This document shows positions 36,689-50,635 of a stretch of 64,000 bases of DNA, one piece after another. The first letter of the stretch is position 1. Each line of letters starts with the position of its first letter. The stretch covers positions 682,001 to 746,000 of the forward strand of contig CAUVYP010000262.1 in the NCBI GenBank assembly GCA_963556195.1, read 5' to 3'. A model generated the notes under the pieces. The model had not been told where the DNA came from, made no database searches, and was given only the letters and a program-made list of their open reading frames with translations. Source of the DNA: Sepiola atlantica (Eukaryota; Mollusca; Cephalopoda; Sepiida; Sepiolidae). The translations under genes were made by a program, and so were the position numbers.

Positions 36689-38920
36689 TTAGCGCGTTTT
36701 AAAGTTGATATCGCTTTTGTTTATAACTTCCACATTTATTCGAATTGTGCAACGAAACTTTGCAGACAACCGCGGAGACACATTTACTACTGAAGTACCA
36801 AGTTTCAGAAGTGCAGCTCTTGTACTGCCGGAGATATTTCGATACAAACTGAATACGCAAAACATCAACAAAATTTAGCGCGTTTTAAAGTTGATATCGC
36901 TTTTGTTTATAACTTCCACATTTATTCGAATTGTGCGAGGAAACTTTGCAGACAGTCGCGGATAGGCCTTTTCTGCTGAAGTACCAAGTTTCAGAAGTGC
37001 AGCTTTTGTAATGCCGGAGATATGTCGATACAAACTGAATACGCAAAACATCAACAAAATTTAGCGCGTTTTAAAGTTGATATCGCTTTTGTTTATAACT
37101 TCCACATTTATTCGAATTGTGCGAGACAACTTTGCAGACAGTCGCGGAGACATATTTTCTACTGAAGTACCAAGTTTCAGAAGTGCAGCTCTTGTACTGC
37201 CGGAGATATGTCGATACAAACTGAATACGCAAAACATCAACAAAATTTAGCGCGTTTTAAAGGTGATATCGCTTTTGTTTATAACTTCCACATTTATTCG
37301 AATTGTGCAACGAAACTTTGCAGACAGTCGAGGATAGGCCTTTTCTACTGAAGTACCAAGTTTCAGAAGTGCAGCTCTAGTACTGCCGGAGATATGTCGA
37401 TACAAACTGAATACGCAAAACATCAACAAAATTTAGCGCGTTTTAAACTTGATATCGCTTTTGTTTATTACTTCCACATTTATTCGAATTGTGCAACGAA
37501 ACTTTGCAGACAACAGCGGAGACACATTTACTACTGAAGTACCAAGTTTCAGAAGTGCAGCTCTTGTACTGCTGGAGATATTTCGATACAAAGTGAATAC
37601 GCAAAACATCAACAAAATTTAGCGCGTTTTAAAGTTGATATCGCTTTTGTTTATAACTTCCACATTTATTCGAATTGTGCGAGGAAACTTTGCAGACAGT
37701 CGCGGATAGGCCTTTTCTACTGACGTACTAAGTTTCAGAAGTGCAGCTCTAGTACTGGCGGAGATATGTCGATACAAACTTAATACGCAAAACATCAACA
37801 CAATTTAGCGCGTTTTAAAGTTGATATCGCTTGTGTTTATAACTTCCACATTTATTCGAATTGTGAAACGAAACTTTGAAGACAACCGCGGAGACACATT
37901 TTCCACTGAAGTACCAAGTTTCAGAAGTGCAGCTCTTGCACTGCTGGAGATATGTCGATACAAACTGAATACGCAAAACATCAACAAAATTTAGCGCGTT
38001 TTAAAGTTGATATCGCTTTTGTTTATCACTTCCACATTTATTCGAATTGTGCCACGAAACTTTGCAGACAGTCGCGGATAGGCCTTTTCTACTGAAGTAC
38101 TAAGTTTCAGAAGTGCAGCACTAGTACTGCCGGAGATATGTCGATACAAACTGAATACGCAAAACATCAACAAAATTTAGCGCGTTTTAAAGTTGATATC
38201 GCTTTTGTTTATAACTTCCACATTTATTCGAATTGTGCAACGAAACTTTGCAGACAACGGCGGAGACAGATTTACTACTGAAGTACCAAGTTTCAGAAGT
38301 GCAGCTCTTGTACTGCCGAAGATATGTCGATACAAACTTAATACGCAAAACATCAACAAAATTTAGCGCGTTTTAAAGTTGATATCGCTTTTGTTTATAA
38401 CTTCCACATTTATTCGAATTGTGCAACGAAACTTTGCATACAACCGCGGAGACACATTTACTACTGAAGTACCAAGTTTCAGAAGTGCAGCGCTTGTACT
38501 GCCGGAGATATGTCGATACAAACTGAATACGCAAAACATCAACAAAATTTAGCGCGTTTTAAAGTTGATATCGCTTTTGTTTATAACTTCCACATTAATT
38601 CGAATTGTGCGAGGAAACTTTGCAGACCGTCGCGGAGACACATTTTCTACTGAAGTACCAAGTTTCAGAAGTGCAGCTCTTGTACTGGGGAAGATATGTC
38701 GATACAAACTGAATACGCAAAACATCAACAAAATTTAGCGCGTTTTAAAGTTGATATCGCTTTTGTTTATAACTTCCACATTTATTCGAATTGTGCGAGG
38801 AAACTTTGCAGACAGTCGCGGATAGGCCTTTTCTGCTGAAGTACCAAGTTTCAGAAGTGCAGCTTTTGTAATGCCGGAGATATGTCGATACAAACTGAAT
38901 ACGCAAAACATCAACAAAAT

Positions 38921-41900
38921 TTAGCGCGTTTTAAAGTTGATATCGCTTTTGTTTATTACTTCTACATTTATTCGAATTGTGCAACGAAACTTTGCAGACA
39001 ACCGCGGAGACACATTTACTACTGAAGTACCAAGTTTCAGAAGTGCAGCTCTTGTACTGCCGGAGATATTTCGATACAAACTGAATACGCAAAACATCAA
39101 CAAAATTTAGCGCGTTTTAAAGTTGATATCGCTTTTGTTTATAACTTCCACATTTATTCGAATTGTGCGAGGAAACTTTGCAGACAGTCGCGGATAGGCC
39201 TTTTCTGCTGAAGTACCAAGTTTCAGAAGTGCAGCTTTTGTAATGCCGGAGATATCTCGATACAAACTGAATACGCAAAACATCAACAAAATTTAGCGCG
39301 TTTTAAAGTTGATATCGCTTTTGTTTATAACTTATACATTTATTCGAATTGTGAACGAAACTTTGCAGACAGTATCGGATAGGCCTTTACTACTGAAGTA
39401 CCAAGTTTCAGAAGTGCAGCTCTAGTACTGGCGGAGATATGTCGATACAAACTTAATACGCAAAACATCAACACAATTTAGCGCGTTTTAAAGTTGATAT
39501 CGCTTTTGTTTATAACTTCCACATTTATTCGAATTGTGCAACGAAACTTTGCAGACAGTCGCGGATAGGCCTTTTCTACTGAAGTACTAAGTTTCAGAAG
39601 TGCAGCTCTAGTACTGGCGGAGATATGTCGATACAAACTTAATACGCAAAACATCAACACAATTTAGCGCGTTTTAAAGTTGATATCGCTTGTGTTTATA
39701 ACTTCCACATTTATTCGAATTGTGAAACGAAACTTTGCAGACAACCGCGGAGACACATTTTCCACTGAAGTACCAAGTTTCAGAAGTGCAGCTCTTGCAC
39801 TGCTGGAGATATGTCGATACAAACTGAATACGCAAAACATCAACAAAATTTTGCGCGTTTTAAAGTTTATATCGCTTTTGTTTATCACTTCCACATTTAT
39901 TCGAATTGTGCCACGAAACTTTGCAGACAGTCGCGGATAGGCCTTTTCTACTGAAGTACTAAGTTTCAGAAGTGCAGCACTAGTACTGCACGAGATATGT
40001 CGATACAAACTGAATACGCAAAACATCAACAAAATTTAGCGCGTTTTAAAGTTGATATCGCTTTTGTTTATAACTTCCACATTTATTCGAATTGTGCAAC
40101 GAAACTTTGCAGACAGTCGCGGATAGGCCTTTTCTACTGAAGTACCAAGTTTCAGAAGTGCAGCTCTAGTACTGCCGGAGATATGTCGATACAAACTGAA
40201 TACGCAAAACATCAAAAAAATTTAGCGCGTTTTAAAGTTGATATCGCTTTTGTTTATAACTTCCACATTTATTCAAATTGTGCAACGAAACTTTGCAGAC
40301 AGTCGCTAACAGCCTTTCCTAGTGATGTACCAAGTTTACGAAGTGCAGCTCTTGTACTGCCGGAGATATGTCGATACAAACTGAATACGCAAAACATCAA
40401 AAAAATTTAGCGCGTTTTAAAGTTGATACCGCTTTTGTTTATAACTTCCACATTTATGCAAATTGTGCAACGAAACTTTGCAGACAGTCGCGGATAGGCC
40501 TTTCCTAGTGAAGTACCAAGTTTCAGAAGTGCAGCTCTAGTACTGCCGGAGATATGCCGATACAAACTGAATACGCAAAACATCAACAAAATTTAGCGCG
40601 TTTTAAAGTTGATATCGCTTTTGTTTATAACTTCCACATTTATTCGAATTGTGCAACGAAACTTTGCAGACAACCGCGGAGACACATTTACTACTGAAGT
40701 ACCAAGTTTCAGAAGTGCAGCTCTTGTACTGCCGGAGATATTTCGATACAAACTGAATACGCAAAACATCAACAAAATTTAGCGCGTTTTAAAGTTGATA
40801 TCGCTTTTGTTTATAACTTCCACATTTATTCGAATTGTGCGAGGAAACTTTGCAGACAGTCGCGGATAGGCCTTTTCTGCTGAAGTACCAAGTTTCAGAA
40901 GTGCAGCTTTTGTAATGCCGGAGATATGTCGATACAAACTGAATACGCAAAACATCAACAAAATTTAGCGCGTTTTAAAGTTGATATCGCTTTTGTTTAT
41001 AACTTCCACATTTATTCGAATTGTGCGAGACAACTTTGCAGACAGTCGCGGAGACATATTTTCTACTGAAGTACCAAGTTTCAGAAGTGCAGCTCTTGTA
41101 CTGCCGGAGATATGTCGATACAAACTGAATACGCAAAACATCAACAAAATTTAGCGCGTTTTAAAGGTGATATCGCTTTTGTTTATAACTTCCACATTTA
41201 TTCGAATTGTGCAACGAAACTTTGCAGACAGTCGAGGATAGGCCTTTTCTACTGAAGTACCAAGTTTCAGAAGTGCAGCTCTAGTACTGCCGGAGATATG
41301 TCGATACAAACTGAATACGCAAAACATCAACAAAATTTAGCGCGTTTTAAACTTGATATCGCTTTTGTTTATTACTTCCACATTTATTCGAATTGTGCAA
41401 CGAAACTTTGCAGACAACAGCGGAGACACATTTACTACTGAAGTACCAAGTTTCAGAAGTGCAGCTCTTGTACTGCTGGAGATATTTCGATACAAAGTGA
41501 ATACGCAAAACATCAACAAAATTTAGCGCGTTTTAAAGTTGATATCGCTTTTGTTTATAACTTCCACATTTATTCGAATTGTGCGAGGAAACTTTGCAGA
41601 CAGTCGCGGATAGGCCTTTTCTACTGACGTACTAAGTTTCAGAAGTGCAGCTCTAGTACTGGCGGAGATATGTCGATACAAACTTAATACGCAAAACATC
41701 AACACAATTTAGCGCGTTTTAAAGTTGATATCGCTTGTGTTTATAACTTCCACATTTATTCGAATTGTGAAACGAAACTTTGAAGACAACCGCGGAGACA
41801 CATTTTCCACTGAAGTACCAAGTTTCAGAAGTGCAGCTCTTGCACTGCTGGAGATATGTCGATACAAACTGAATACGCAAAACATCAACAAAATTTAGCG

Positions 41901-42824
41901 CGTTTTAAAGTTGATATCGCTTTTGTTTATCACTTCCACATTTATTCGAATTGTGCCACGAAACTTTGCAGACAGTCGCGGATAGGCCTTTTCTACTGAA
42001 GTACTAAGTTTCAGAAGTGCAGCACTAGTACTGCCGGAGATATGTCGATACAAACTGAATACGCAAAACATCAACAAAATTTAGCGCGTTTTAAAGTTGA
42101 TATCGCTTTTGTTTATAACTTCCACATTTATTCGAATTGTGCAACGAAACTTTGCAGACAACGGCGGAGACAGATTTACTACTGAAGTACCAAGTTTCAG
42201 AAGTGCAGCTCTTGTACTGCCGAAGATATGTCGATACAAACTTAATACGCAAAACATCAACAAAATTTAGCGCGTTTTAAAGTTGATATCGCTTTTGTTT
42301 ATAACTTCCACATTTATTCGAATTGTGCAACGAAACTTTGCATACAACCGCGGAGACACATTTACTACTGAAGTACCAAGTTTCAGAAGTGCAGCGCTTG
42401 TACTGCCGGAGATATGTCGATACAAACTGAATACGCAAAACATCAACAAAATTTAGCGCGTTTTAAAGTTGATATCGCTTTTGTTTATAACTTCCACATT
42501 AATTCGAATTGTGCGAGGAAACTTTGCAGACCGTCGCGGAGACACATTTTCTACTGAAGTACCAAGTTTCAGAAGTGCAGCTCTTGTACTGGGGAAGATA
42601 TGTCGATACAAACTGAATACGCAAAACATCAACAAAATTTAGCGCGTTTTAAAGTTGATATCGCTTTTGTTTATAACTTCCACATTTATTCGAATTGTGC
42701 GAGGAAACTTTGCAGACAGTCGCGGATAGGCCTTTTCTGCTGAAGTACCAAGTTTCAGAAGTGCAGCTTTTGTAATGCCGGAGATATGTCGATACAAACT
42801 GAATACGCAAAACATCAACAAAAT
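38921..42824. repeat. 21-monomer HOR pair, copy 2 (3904 bp)
   Basis: Near-perfect tandem copy of 35017-38920, offset 3904 bp (21 x 186 minus two 1-bp deletions, near 39350 and 40311, that both copies share). Copying ends at 42825, where CGAGACAACTT replaces the TTATTACTTCTAC text expected at the start of a third copy. The near identity points to a very recent duplication, or to an assembly duplication. Confidence 0.95.
40222..40592. repeat. p-q pair 8 (1-bp-deleted p)
   Basis: Identical as far as I can see to pair 7, at +3904 bp, as part of the near-identical 21-monomer duplication. Confidence 0.85.
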
Positions 42825-45242
42825 TTAGCGCGTTTTAAAGTTGATATCGCTTTTGTTTATAACTTCCACATTTATTCGAATTGTGCGAGACAACTTTGCA
42901 GACAGTCGCGGAGACACATTTACTACTGAAGTACCAAGTTTCAGAAGTGCAGCTCTTGTACTGCCGGAGATATGTCGATACAAACTGAATACGCAAAACA
43001 TCAACAAAATTTAGCGCGTTTTAAAGGTGATATCGCTTTTGTTTATAACTTCCACATTTATTCGAATTGTGCAACGAAACTTTGCAGACAGTCGAGGATT
43101 AGCCTTTTCTACTGAAGTACCAAGTTTCAGAAGTGCAGCTCTAGTACTGCCGGAGATATGTCGATACAAACTGAATACGCAAAACATCAACAAAATTTAG
43201 CGCGTTTTAAACTTGATATCGCTTTTGTTTATTACTTCCACATTTATTCGAATTGTGCAACGAAACTTTGCAGACAACCGCGGAGACACATTTACTACTG
43301 AAGTACCAAGTTTCAGAAGTGCAGCTCTTGTACTGCCGGAGATATTTCGATACAAAGTGAATACGCAAAACATCAACAAAATTTAGCGCGTTTTAAAGTT
43401 GATATCGCTTTTGTTTATAACTTCCACATTTATTCGAATTGTGCGAGGAAACTTTGCAGACAGTCGCGGATAGGCCTTTTCTGCTGAAGTACCAAGTTTC
43501 AGAAGTGCAGCTTTTGTAATGCCGGAGATATGTCGATACAAACTGAATACGCAAAACATCAACAAAATTTAGCGCGTTTTAAAGTTGATATCGCTTTTGT
43601 TTATAACTTCCACATTTATTCGAATTGTGCAACGAAACTTTGCAGACAGTCGCGGATAGGCCTTTTCTACTGAAGTACTAAGTTTCAGAAGTGCAGCTCT
43701 AGTACTGGCGGAGATATGTCGATACAAACTTAATACGCAAAACATCAACACAATTTAGCGCGTTTTAAAGTTGATATCGCTTTTGTTTATAACTTCCACA
43801 TTTATTCGAATTGTGCAACGAAACATTGCGGACAACCGCGGAGACACATTTTCTACTGAAGTACCAAGTTTCAGAAGTGCAGCTCTTGTACTGCCGGTGA
43901 TATGTCGATACAAACTGAATACGCAAAACATCAACAAAATTTAGCGCGTTTTAAAGTTGATATCGCTTGTGTTTATAACTTCCACATTTATTCGAATTGT
44001 GCAACGAAACTTTGCAGACAATCGCGGAGACACATTTTCCACTGAAGTACCAAGTTTCAGAAGTGCAGCTCTTGCACTGCTGGAGATATGTCGATACAAA
44101 CTGAATACGCAAAACATCAACAAAATTTAGCGCGTTTTAAAGTTGATATCGCTTTTGTTTATCACTTCCACATTTATTCGAATTGTGCCACGAAACTTTG
44201 CAGACAGTCGCGGATAGGCCTTTTCTACTGAAGTACTAAGTTTCAGAAGTGCAGCACTAGTACTGCCGGAGATATGTCGATACAAACTGAATACGCAAAA
44301 CATCAACAAAATTTAGCGCGTTTTAAAGTTGATATCGCTTTTGTTTATAACTTCCACATTTATTCGAATTGTGCAACGAAACTTTGCAGACAACCGCGGA
44401 GACAGATTTTCTACTGAAGTACCAAGTTTCAGAAGTGCAGCTCTTGTACTGCCGAATATATGTCGATACAAACTTAATACGCAAAACATCAACAAAATTT
44501 AGCGCGTTTTAAAGTTGATATCGCTTTTGTTTATAACTTCCACATTTATTCGAATTGTGCGAGGAAACTTTGCAGACAGTCGCGGAGACACATTTTCTAC
44601 TGAAGTACCAAGTTTCAGAAGTGCAGCTCTTGTACTGGGGGAGATATGTCGATACAAACTGAATACGCAAAACATCAACAAAATTTAGCGCGTTTTAAAG
44701 TTGATATCGCTTTTGTTTATAACTTCCACATTTATTCGAATTGTGCAACGAAACTTTGCAGACAGTCGCGGATAGGCCTTTTCTACTGAAGTACCAAGTT
44801 TCAGAAGTGCAGCTTTTGTACTACCGGAGATATGTCGATACAAACTGAATACGCAAAACATCAACAAAATTTAGCGCGTTTTAAAGTTGATATCGCTTTT
44901 GTTTATAACTTCCACATTTATTCGAATTGTGCGAGACAACTTTGCAGACAGTCGCGGAGACACATTTACTACTGAAGTACCAAGTTTCAGAAGTGCAGCT
45001 CTTGTACTGCCGGAGATATGTCGATACAAACTGAATACGCAAAACATCAACAAAATTTAGCGCGTTTTAAAGGTGATATCGCTTTTGTTTATAACTTCCA
45101 CATTTATTCGAATTGTGCAACGAAACTTTGCAGACAGTCGAGGATAGGCCTTTTCTACTGAAGTACCAAGTTTCAGAAGTGCAGCTCTAGTACTGCCGGA
45201 GATATGTCGATACAAACTGAATACGCAAAACATCAACAAAAT
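42825..45242. repeat. Diverged continuation of the 35-43 kb HOR
   Basis: Thirteen monomers with recognisable but re-ordered relatives of the preceding unit. 42825-43382 resembles 40965-41522 at 1860 bp (10 monomers). 44871-45242 resembles 42825-43196 at 2046 bp (11 monomers). 43569-44498 has the same five-monomer order as 54355-55284. I saw no perfect copy. Changes private to this stretch include GAGGATTAGCC near 43094 and CTGCCGAATATATG near 44451. Confidence 0.7.
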
Positions 45243-45800
45243 TTAGCGCGTTTTAAAGTTGATATCGCTTTTGTTTATAACTTCCACATTTATTCAAATT
45301 GTGCAACGAAACTTTGCAGACAGTCGCTAACAGGCCTTTCCTAGTGATGTACCAAGTTTCAGAAGTGCAGCTCTAGTACTGCCGGAGATATGTCGATACA
45401 AACTGAATACGCAAAACATCAACAAAATTTAGCGCGTTTTAAAGTTTATACCGCTTTTGTTTATAACTTCCACATTTATTCGAATTGTGCAACGAAACTT
45501 TGCAGACAGTCGCTAATAGGCCTTTCCTAGTGAAGTACTAAGTTTCAGAAGTGCAGCTCTAGTACTGCCGGAGATATGCCGATACAAACTGAATACGCAA
45601 AACATCAACAAAATTTAGCGCGTTTTAAAGTTGATATCGCTTTTGTTTATAACTTCCACATTTATTCGAATTGTGCAACGAAACTTTGCAGACAGTCGAG
45701 GATAGGCCTTTTCTACTGAAGTACCAAGTTTCAGAAGGGCAGCTCTAGTACTGCCCGAGATATGTCGATACAAACTGAATACGCAAAACATCAACAAAAT
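45057..45800. repeat. o-p-q-r cassette 9 (older form)
   Basis: p is full length (CTAACAGGCC), q has GTTTATACCGC and CGCTAATAGG, and r has GAAGGGCAGC, all as in cassettes 1-2. It sits between cassettes of the deleted form on both sides. Confidence 0.85.
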
Positions 45801-47473
45801 TTTGCCCGTTTTAAAGTTGATATCGCTTTTGTTTATAACTTCCACATTTATTCGAATTGTGCAACGAAACTTTGCAGACAGTCGCTGATAGGCCTTTTCT
45901 ACTTAAGTACCAAGTTTCAGAAGTGCAGCGGTTGTATTGCCGGAGATATGTCGATACAAACTTAATACGCAAAACATCAACACAATTTAGCGCGTTTTAA
46001 AGTTGATATCGCTTTTGTTTATAACTTCCACATTTATTCGAATTGTGCAACGAAACTTTGCAGACAGTCGTGGATAAGCCTTTTCTACTGAAGTACTAAG
46101 TTTCAGAAGTGAAGCTCTAGTACTGCCGGAGATATGTCGATACAAACGGAATACGCAAAACATCAACAAAATTAAGCGCGTTTTAAAGTTGATATCGCTT
46201 TTGTTTATAACTTCCACATTTATTCGAATTGTGCAACGAAACTTTGCAGACAGTCGCGGATAGGCCTTTTCTACTGAAGTACCAAGTTTCAGAAGTGCAG
46301 CTTTTGTAATGCCGGAGATATGTCGATACAAACTGAATACGCAAAACATCAACAAAATTTAGCGCGTTTTAAAGTTGATATCGCTTTTGATTATAACTTC
46401 CACATTTATTCGAATTGTGCGACGAAACTTTGCAGACAGTCGCGGATAGGCCTTTTCTACTGAAGTACCAAGTTTCAGAAGTGCAGCTTTTGTACTGCCG
46501 GAGATATGTCGATACAAACTGAATACGCAAAACATCAACAAAATTTAGCGCGTTTTAAAGTTGATATCGCTTTTGTTTATAACTTCCACATTTATTCGAA
46601 TTGTGCAACGAAACCTTGCAGACAACCGCGGAGACACATTTTCTACTGAAGTACCAAGTTTCAGAAGTGCAGCTTTTGTACTGCCGGAGATATGTCGATA
46701 CAAACTGAATACGCAAACATCAACACAATTTAGCGCGTTTTAAAGTTGATATCGCTTTTGTTTATAACTTCCACATTTATTCGAATTGTGCAACGAAACT
46801 TTGCAGACAACCGCGGAGACAGATTTACTACTAAAGTACTAAGTTTCAGAAGTGCAGCTCTTGTACTGCCGAAGATATGTCGATACAAACTTAATACGCA
46901 AAACATCAACAAAATTTAGCGCGTTTTAAAGTTGATATCGCTTTTGTTTATAACTTCCACATTTATTCGAATTGTGCAACGAAACTTTGCAGACAACCGC
47001 GAGGACAGATTTACTACTAAAGTACCAAGTTTCAGAAGTGCAGCTCTTGTACTGCCGGAGATATGTCGATACAAACTGAATACGCAAAACATCAACAAAA
47101 TTTAGCGCGTTTTAAAGTTGATATCGCTTTTGTTTATAACTTCCACATTTATTCGAATTGTGCGAGGAAACTTTGCAGAGAGTCGCGGAGACACATTTTC
47201 TACTGAAGTACCAAGTTTCAGAAGTGCAGCTCTTGTACTGGGGGAGATATGTGGATACAAACTGAATACGCAAAACATCAACAAAATTTAGCGCGTGTTA
47301 AAGTTGATATCGCTTTTGTTTATAACTTCCACATTTATTCGAATTGTGCGAGGAAACTTTGCAGACAGTCGCGGAGACACATTATCTACTGAAGTACCAA
47401 GTTTCAGAAGTGCAGCTCTTGTAATGCCGGAGATATGTCGATACAAACTGAATACGCAAAACATCAACAAAAT
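45243..47473. repeat. Mixed monomers related to the 8.8-9.5 kb segment
   Basis: The first monomers repeat the order of 8795-9538: CTAACAGG, GTTTATACCGC with CTAATAGG, CGAGGATAGG with GAAGGGCAGC and CTGCCCGAG, then TTGCCCGTTTTAAAG. This older form of the cassette lacks the 1-bp deletion seen elsewhere. Later monomers include a 185-bp one (46545, CGCAAACATCAAC near 46713) and GCGAGGACAG in place of GCGGAGACAG near 47000. No near-identical partner was seen. Confidence 0.65.
46545..46729. repeat. 185-bp monomer with 1-bp deletion in the A-rich end
   Basis: ACGCAAAACATC has become ACGCAAACATC near 46711. It also has CGAAACCTTGCAG. No other monomer that I saw shares this deletion. Confidence 0.8.
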
Positions 47474-49147
47474 TTAGCGCGTTTTAAAGTTGATATCGCT
47501 TTTGTTTATGACTTCAACATTTATTCGAATTGTGCAACGAAACTTTGCAGACAGTCGTGGATAAGCCTTTTCTACTGAAGTACCAAGTTTCAGAAGTGCA
47601 GCATTTGTAATGCCGGAGATATGTCGATACAAACTGAATACGCAAAACATCAACAAAATTTAGCGCGTTTTAAAGTTGATATCGCTTTTGTTTATAACTT
47701 CCACATTTATTCGAATTGTGTAACGAAACTTTGCAGACAGTCGCGGATAGGCCTTTTCTACTGAAGTACTACGTTTCAGAAGTGAAGCTCTAGTACTGCC
47801 GGAGATATGTCGATACAAACTTAATACGCAAAACATCAACAAAATTTAGCGCGTTTTAAAGTTGATATCGCTTGTGTTTATAACTTCCACATTTATTCAA
47901 ATTGTGCAACGAAACTTTGCAGACAACCGCGGAGTCACATTTTCTACTGCAGTACACAGTTTCAGCAGTGCAGCTCTTGCACTGCCGGAGATATGTCGAT
48001 ACAAACTGAATACGCAAAACATCAACAAAATTAAGCGCGTTTTAAAGTTGATATCGCTTTTGTTTATAACTTCCACATTTATTCGAATTGTGCAACGAAA
48101 CTTTGCAGACAGTCGCGGATAGGCCTTTTCTACTGAAGTACCAAGTTTCAGAAGTGCAGCTTTGGTAATGCCGGAGATATGTCGATACAAACTGAATACG
48201 CAAAACATCAACAAAATTTAGCGCGTTTTAAAGTTGATATCGCTTTTGATTATAACTTCCACATTTATTCGAATTGTGCGACGAAACTTTGCAGACAGTC
48301 GCGGATAGGCCTTTTCTACTGAAGTACCAAGTTTCAGAAGTGCAGCTTTTGTAATTCCGGAGATATGTCGATACAAACTGAATACGCAAAACATCAACAA
48401 AATTTAGCGCGTTTTAAAGTTGATATCGCTTTTGTTTATAACTTCCACATTTATTCGAATTGTGCAACGAAACTTTGCAGACAACCGCGGAGACACATTT
48501 TCTACTGAAGTACCAAGTTTCAGAAGTGCAGCTTTTGTACTGCCGGAGATATGTCGATACAAACTGAATACGCAAAACATCAACACAATTTAGCGCGTTT
48601 TAAAGTTGATATCGCTTTTATTTATAACTTCCACATTTATTCGAATTGTGCAACGAAACTTTGCAGACAACCGCGGAGACACATTTACTACTGAAGTACC
48701 AAGTTTCAGAAGTGCAGCTCTTGTACTGCCGGAGATATGTCGATACAAACTGAATACGCAAAACATCAACAAAATTTAGCGCGTTTTAAAGTTGATATCG
48801 CTTTTGTTTATCACTTCAACATTTATTCGAATTGTGCGAGGAAACTTTGCAGACAGTCGCGGAGACACATTTTCTACTAAAGTACCAAGTTTCAGAAGTG
48901 CCGCCTTTGTACTGGGGGAGATATGTGGATACAAACTGAATACGCAAAACATCAACAAAATTTAGCGCGTTTTAAAGTTGATATCGCTTTTGTTTATAAC
49001 TTCCACATTTATTCGAATTGTGCAACGAAACTTTGCAGACAGTCGCGGATAGGCCTTTTCTACTGAAGTACCAAGTTTCAGAAGTGCAGCTTTTGTACTG
49101 CCGGAGATATGTCGATACAAACTGAATACGCAAAACATCTACAAAAT
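47474..49147. repeat. y-z-w-A-B-a-c-d-e run
   Basis: Nine monomers follow the type order of 20513-22372 with b missing. y has TTTATGACTTCAAC and GCAGCATTTGTAATGCC, z has GTGTAACG and GTGAAGC, w has GCTTGTGTTTATAAC and GTACACAGTTTC, A has a TTAAGCGCG start, B has GATTATAACTTCC and GCGACG, and d has GGGGGAGATATGTGG. It is a third witness for the ancestral HOR order. Confidence 0.75.
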
Positions 49148-50635
49148 TTAGCGCGTTTTAAAGTTGATATCGCTTTTGTTGATAACTTCCACATTTATTC
49201 GAATTGTGCAACGAAACTTTGCAGACAATCGTTGATAGGCCTTTTCTACTAAAGTACCAAGTTTCAGAAGTGCAGCGCTTGCACTGCCGGAGATATGTCG
49301 ATACAAACTGAATACGAAAAACTTCAACAAAATTTAGCGCGTTTTAAAGTTGATATCGCTTTTGTTTATAACTTCCAAATTTATTTGAATTGTGCAAGGA
49401 AACTTTGCAGACAGTCGCGGATAGGCCTATTCTACTTAAGTACCAAGTTTAAGAAGTGCAGCTCTTGGACTGCGAGAGATATGTCGATACAAACTTAATA
49501 CGCAAAACATCAACAAAATTAAGCGCGTTTTAAAGTTGATATCGCTTTTGTTTCTAACTTCCACATTTATTCGAATTGTGCAACGAAACCTTGCAGACAA
49601 CCGCGGAGCCACATTTTCTACTGAAGTACCAAGTTTCAGAAGTGCAGCTCTTGTACTGCCGGAGATATGTCGATAGAAACTGAACACGCAGAACATCAAC
49701 AAAATTTAGCGCGTTTTAAAGTTGATATCGCTTTTGTTTATAACTTCCACATTTATTCGAATTGTGCAACGAAACTTTGCAGACAGTCGCGGATAGGCCT
49801 TTTCTAGTGTATTACCAAGTTTCAGAAGTGCAGCTCTTTTACTGCCGGAGATATGTCGATACAAACTGAATACGCAAAACATCAACAAAATTTAGCGCGT
49901 TTTAAAGTTGATATCCCTTTTGTTTATAACTTCCACATTTATTCGAATTGTCGAACGAAACTTTGCAGACAGTCGCGGATAAGCCTTTTCTAGTGAAGTA
50001 CCAAGTTTCAGAAGTGCAGCTCTAGTACTGCCGGAGATATGCCGATACACACTGAATACGCAAAACATCAACAAAATTTAGCGCGTTTTAAATTTGATAT
50101 CGCTTTTGTTTATAACTTCCACATTTATTCGAATTGTGCAACGAAACTTTGCAGACAACCGCGGCGACACATTTACTACTGAAGTACCAAGTTTCAGAAG
50201 TGCAACTCTTGTACTGCCGGAGATATGTCGATACAAACTGAATACGCAAAACATCAACAAAATTTAGCGCTTTTTAAAGTTGATATCGCTTTTGTTTATA
50301 ACTTCTACATTTATTCGAATTGTGCGAGGAAACTTTGCAGACAGTCGCGGAGACACATTTTCTACTGGAGATCCAAGTTTCAGAAGTGCAGTTCTTGTAC
50401 TGCCGGAGATATGTCGATACAAACTGAATACGCAAAACATCAACAAAATTTAGCGCGTTTTAAAGTTGATATCGCTTTTGTTTATAACTTCCACATTTAT
50501 TCGAATTGTGCAACGAAACTTTGCAGACAGTCGCGGATAGGCCTTTTCTACTGAAGTACCAAGTTTCAGAAGTGCAGCTTTTGTACTGCCGGAGATATGT
50601 CGATACAAACTGAATACGCAAAACATCTACAAAAT
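49148..50635. repeat. 8-monomer unit, copy 1 (1488 bp)
   Basis: Order f g h i v j x e. It pairs with 50636-52309 at 1488 bp on the left and 1860 bp on the right, because copy 2 contains two additional monomers. Shared rare states: TTTTGTTGATAACTTCC with GACAATCGTTGATAGG in f, TTTATTTGAATTGTGCAAGG in g, TTTTGTTTCTAACTTCC in h, CTTTTACTGCCGG in i, GATATCCCTTTTG with TGTCGAACG and GATAAGCC in v, and TAGCGCTTTTTAAAG in x. Confidence 0.85.

Larger units (their letters stand above)
35017..38920. repeat. 21-monomer HOR pair, copy 1 (3904 bp)
   Basis: It is followed directly by copy 2 at 38921-42824. Shared rare states include TTTATTACTTCTAC in the first monomer, GATATCTCGATAC near 35349, the 1-bp deletion GAATTGTGAACGAAAC near 35446, GACAGTATCGG, GTACTGGCGGAG, GTTTACGAAGTG near 36431, ACATTTATGCAAATTG near 36548, GAGACATATTTTC near 37149, GCATACAACCGCGG near 38436 and CACATTAATTCG near 38592. 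The only difference I noticed is GCGTTTAAAAG near 35026 against GCGTTTTAAAG in copy 2. Confidence 0.95.
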
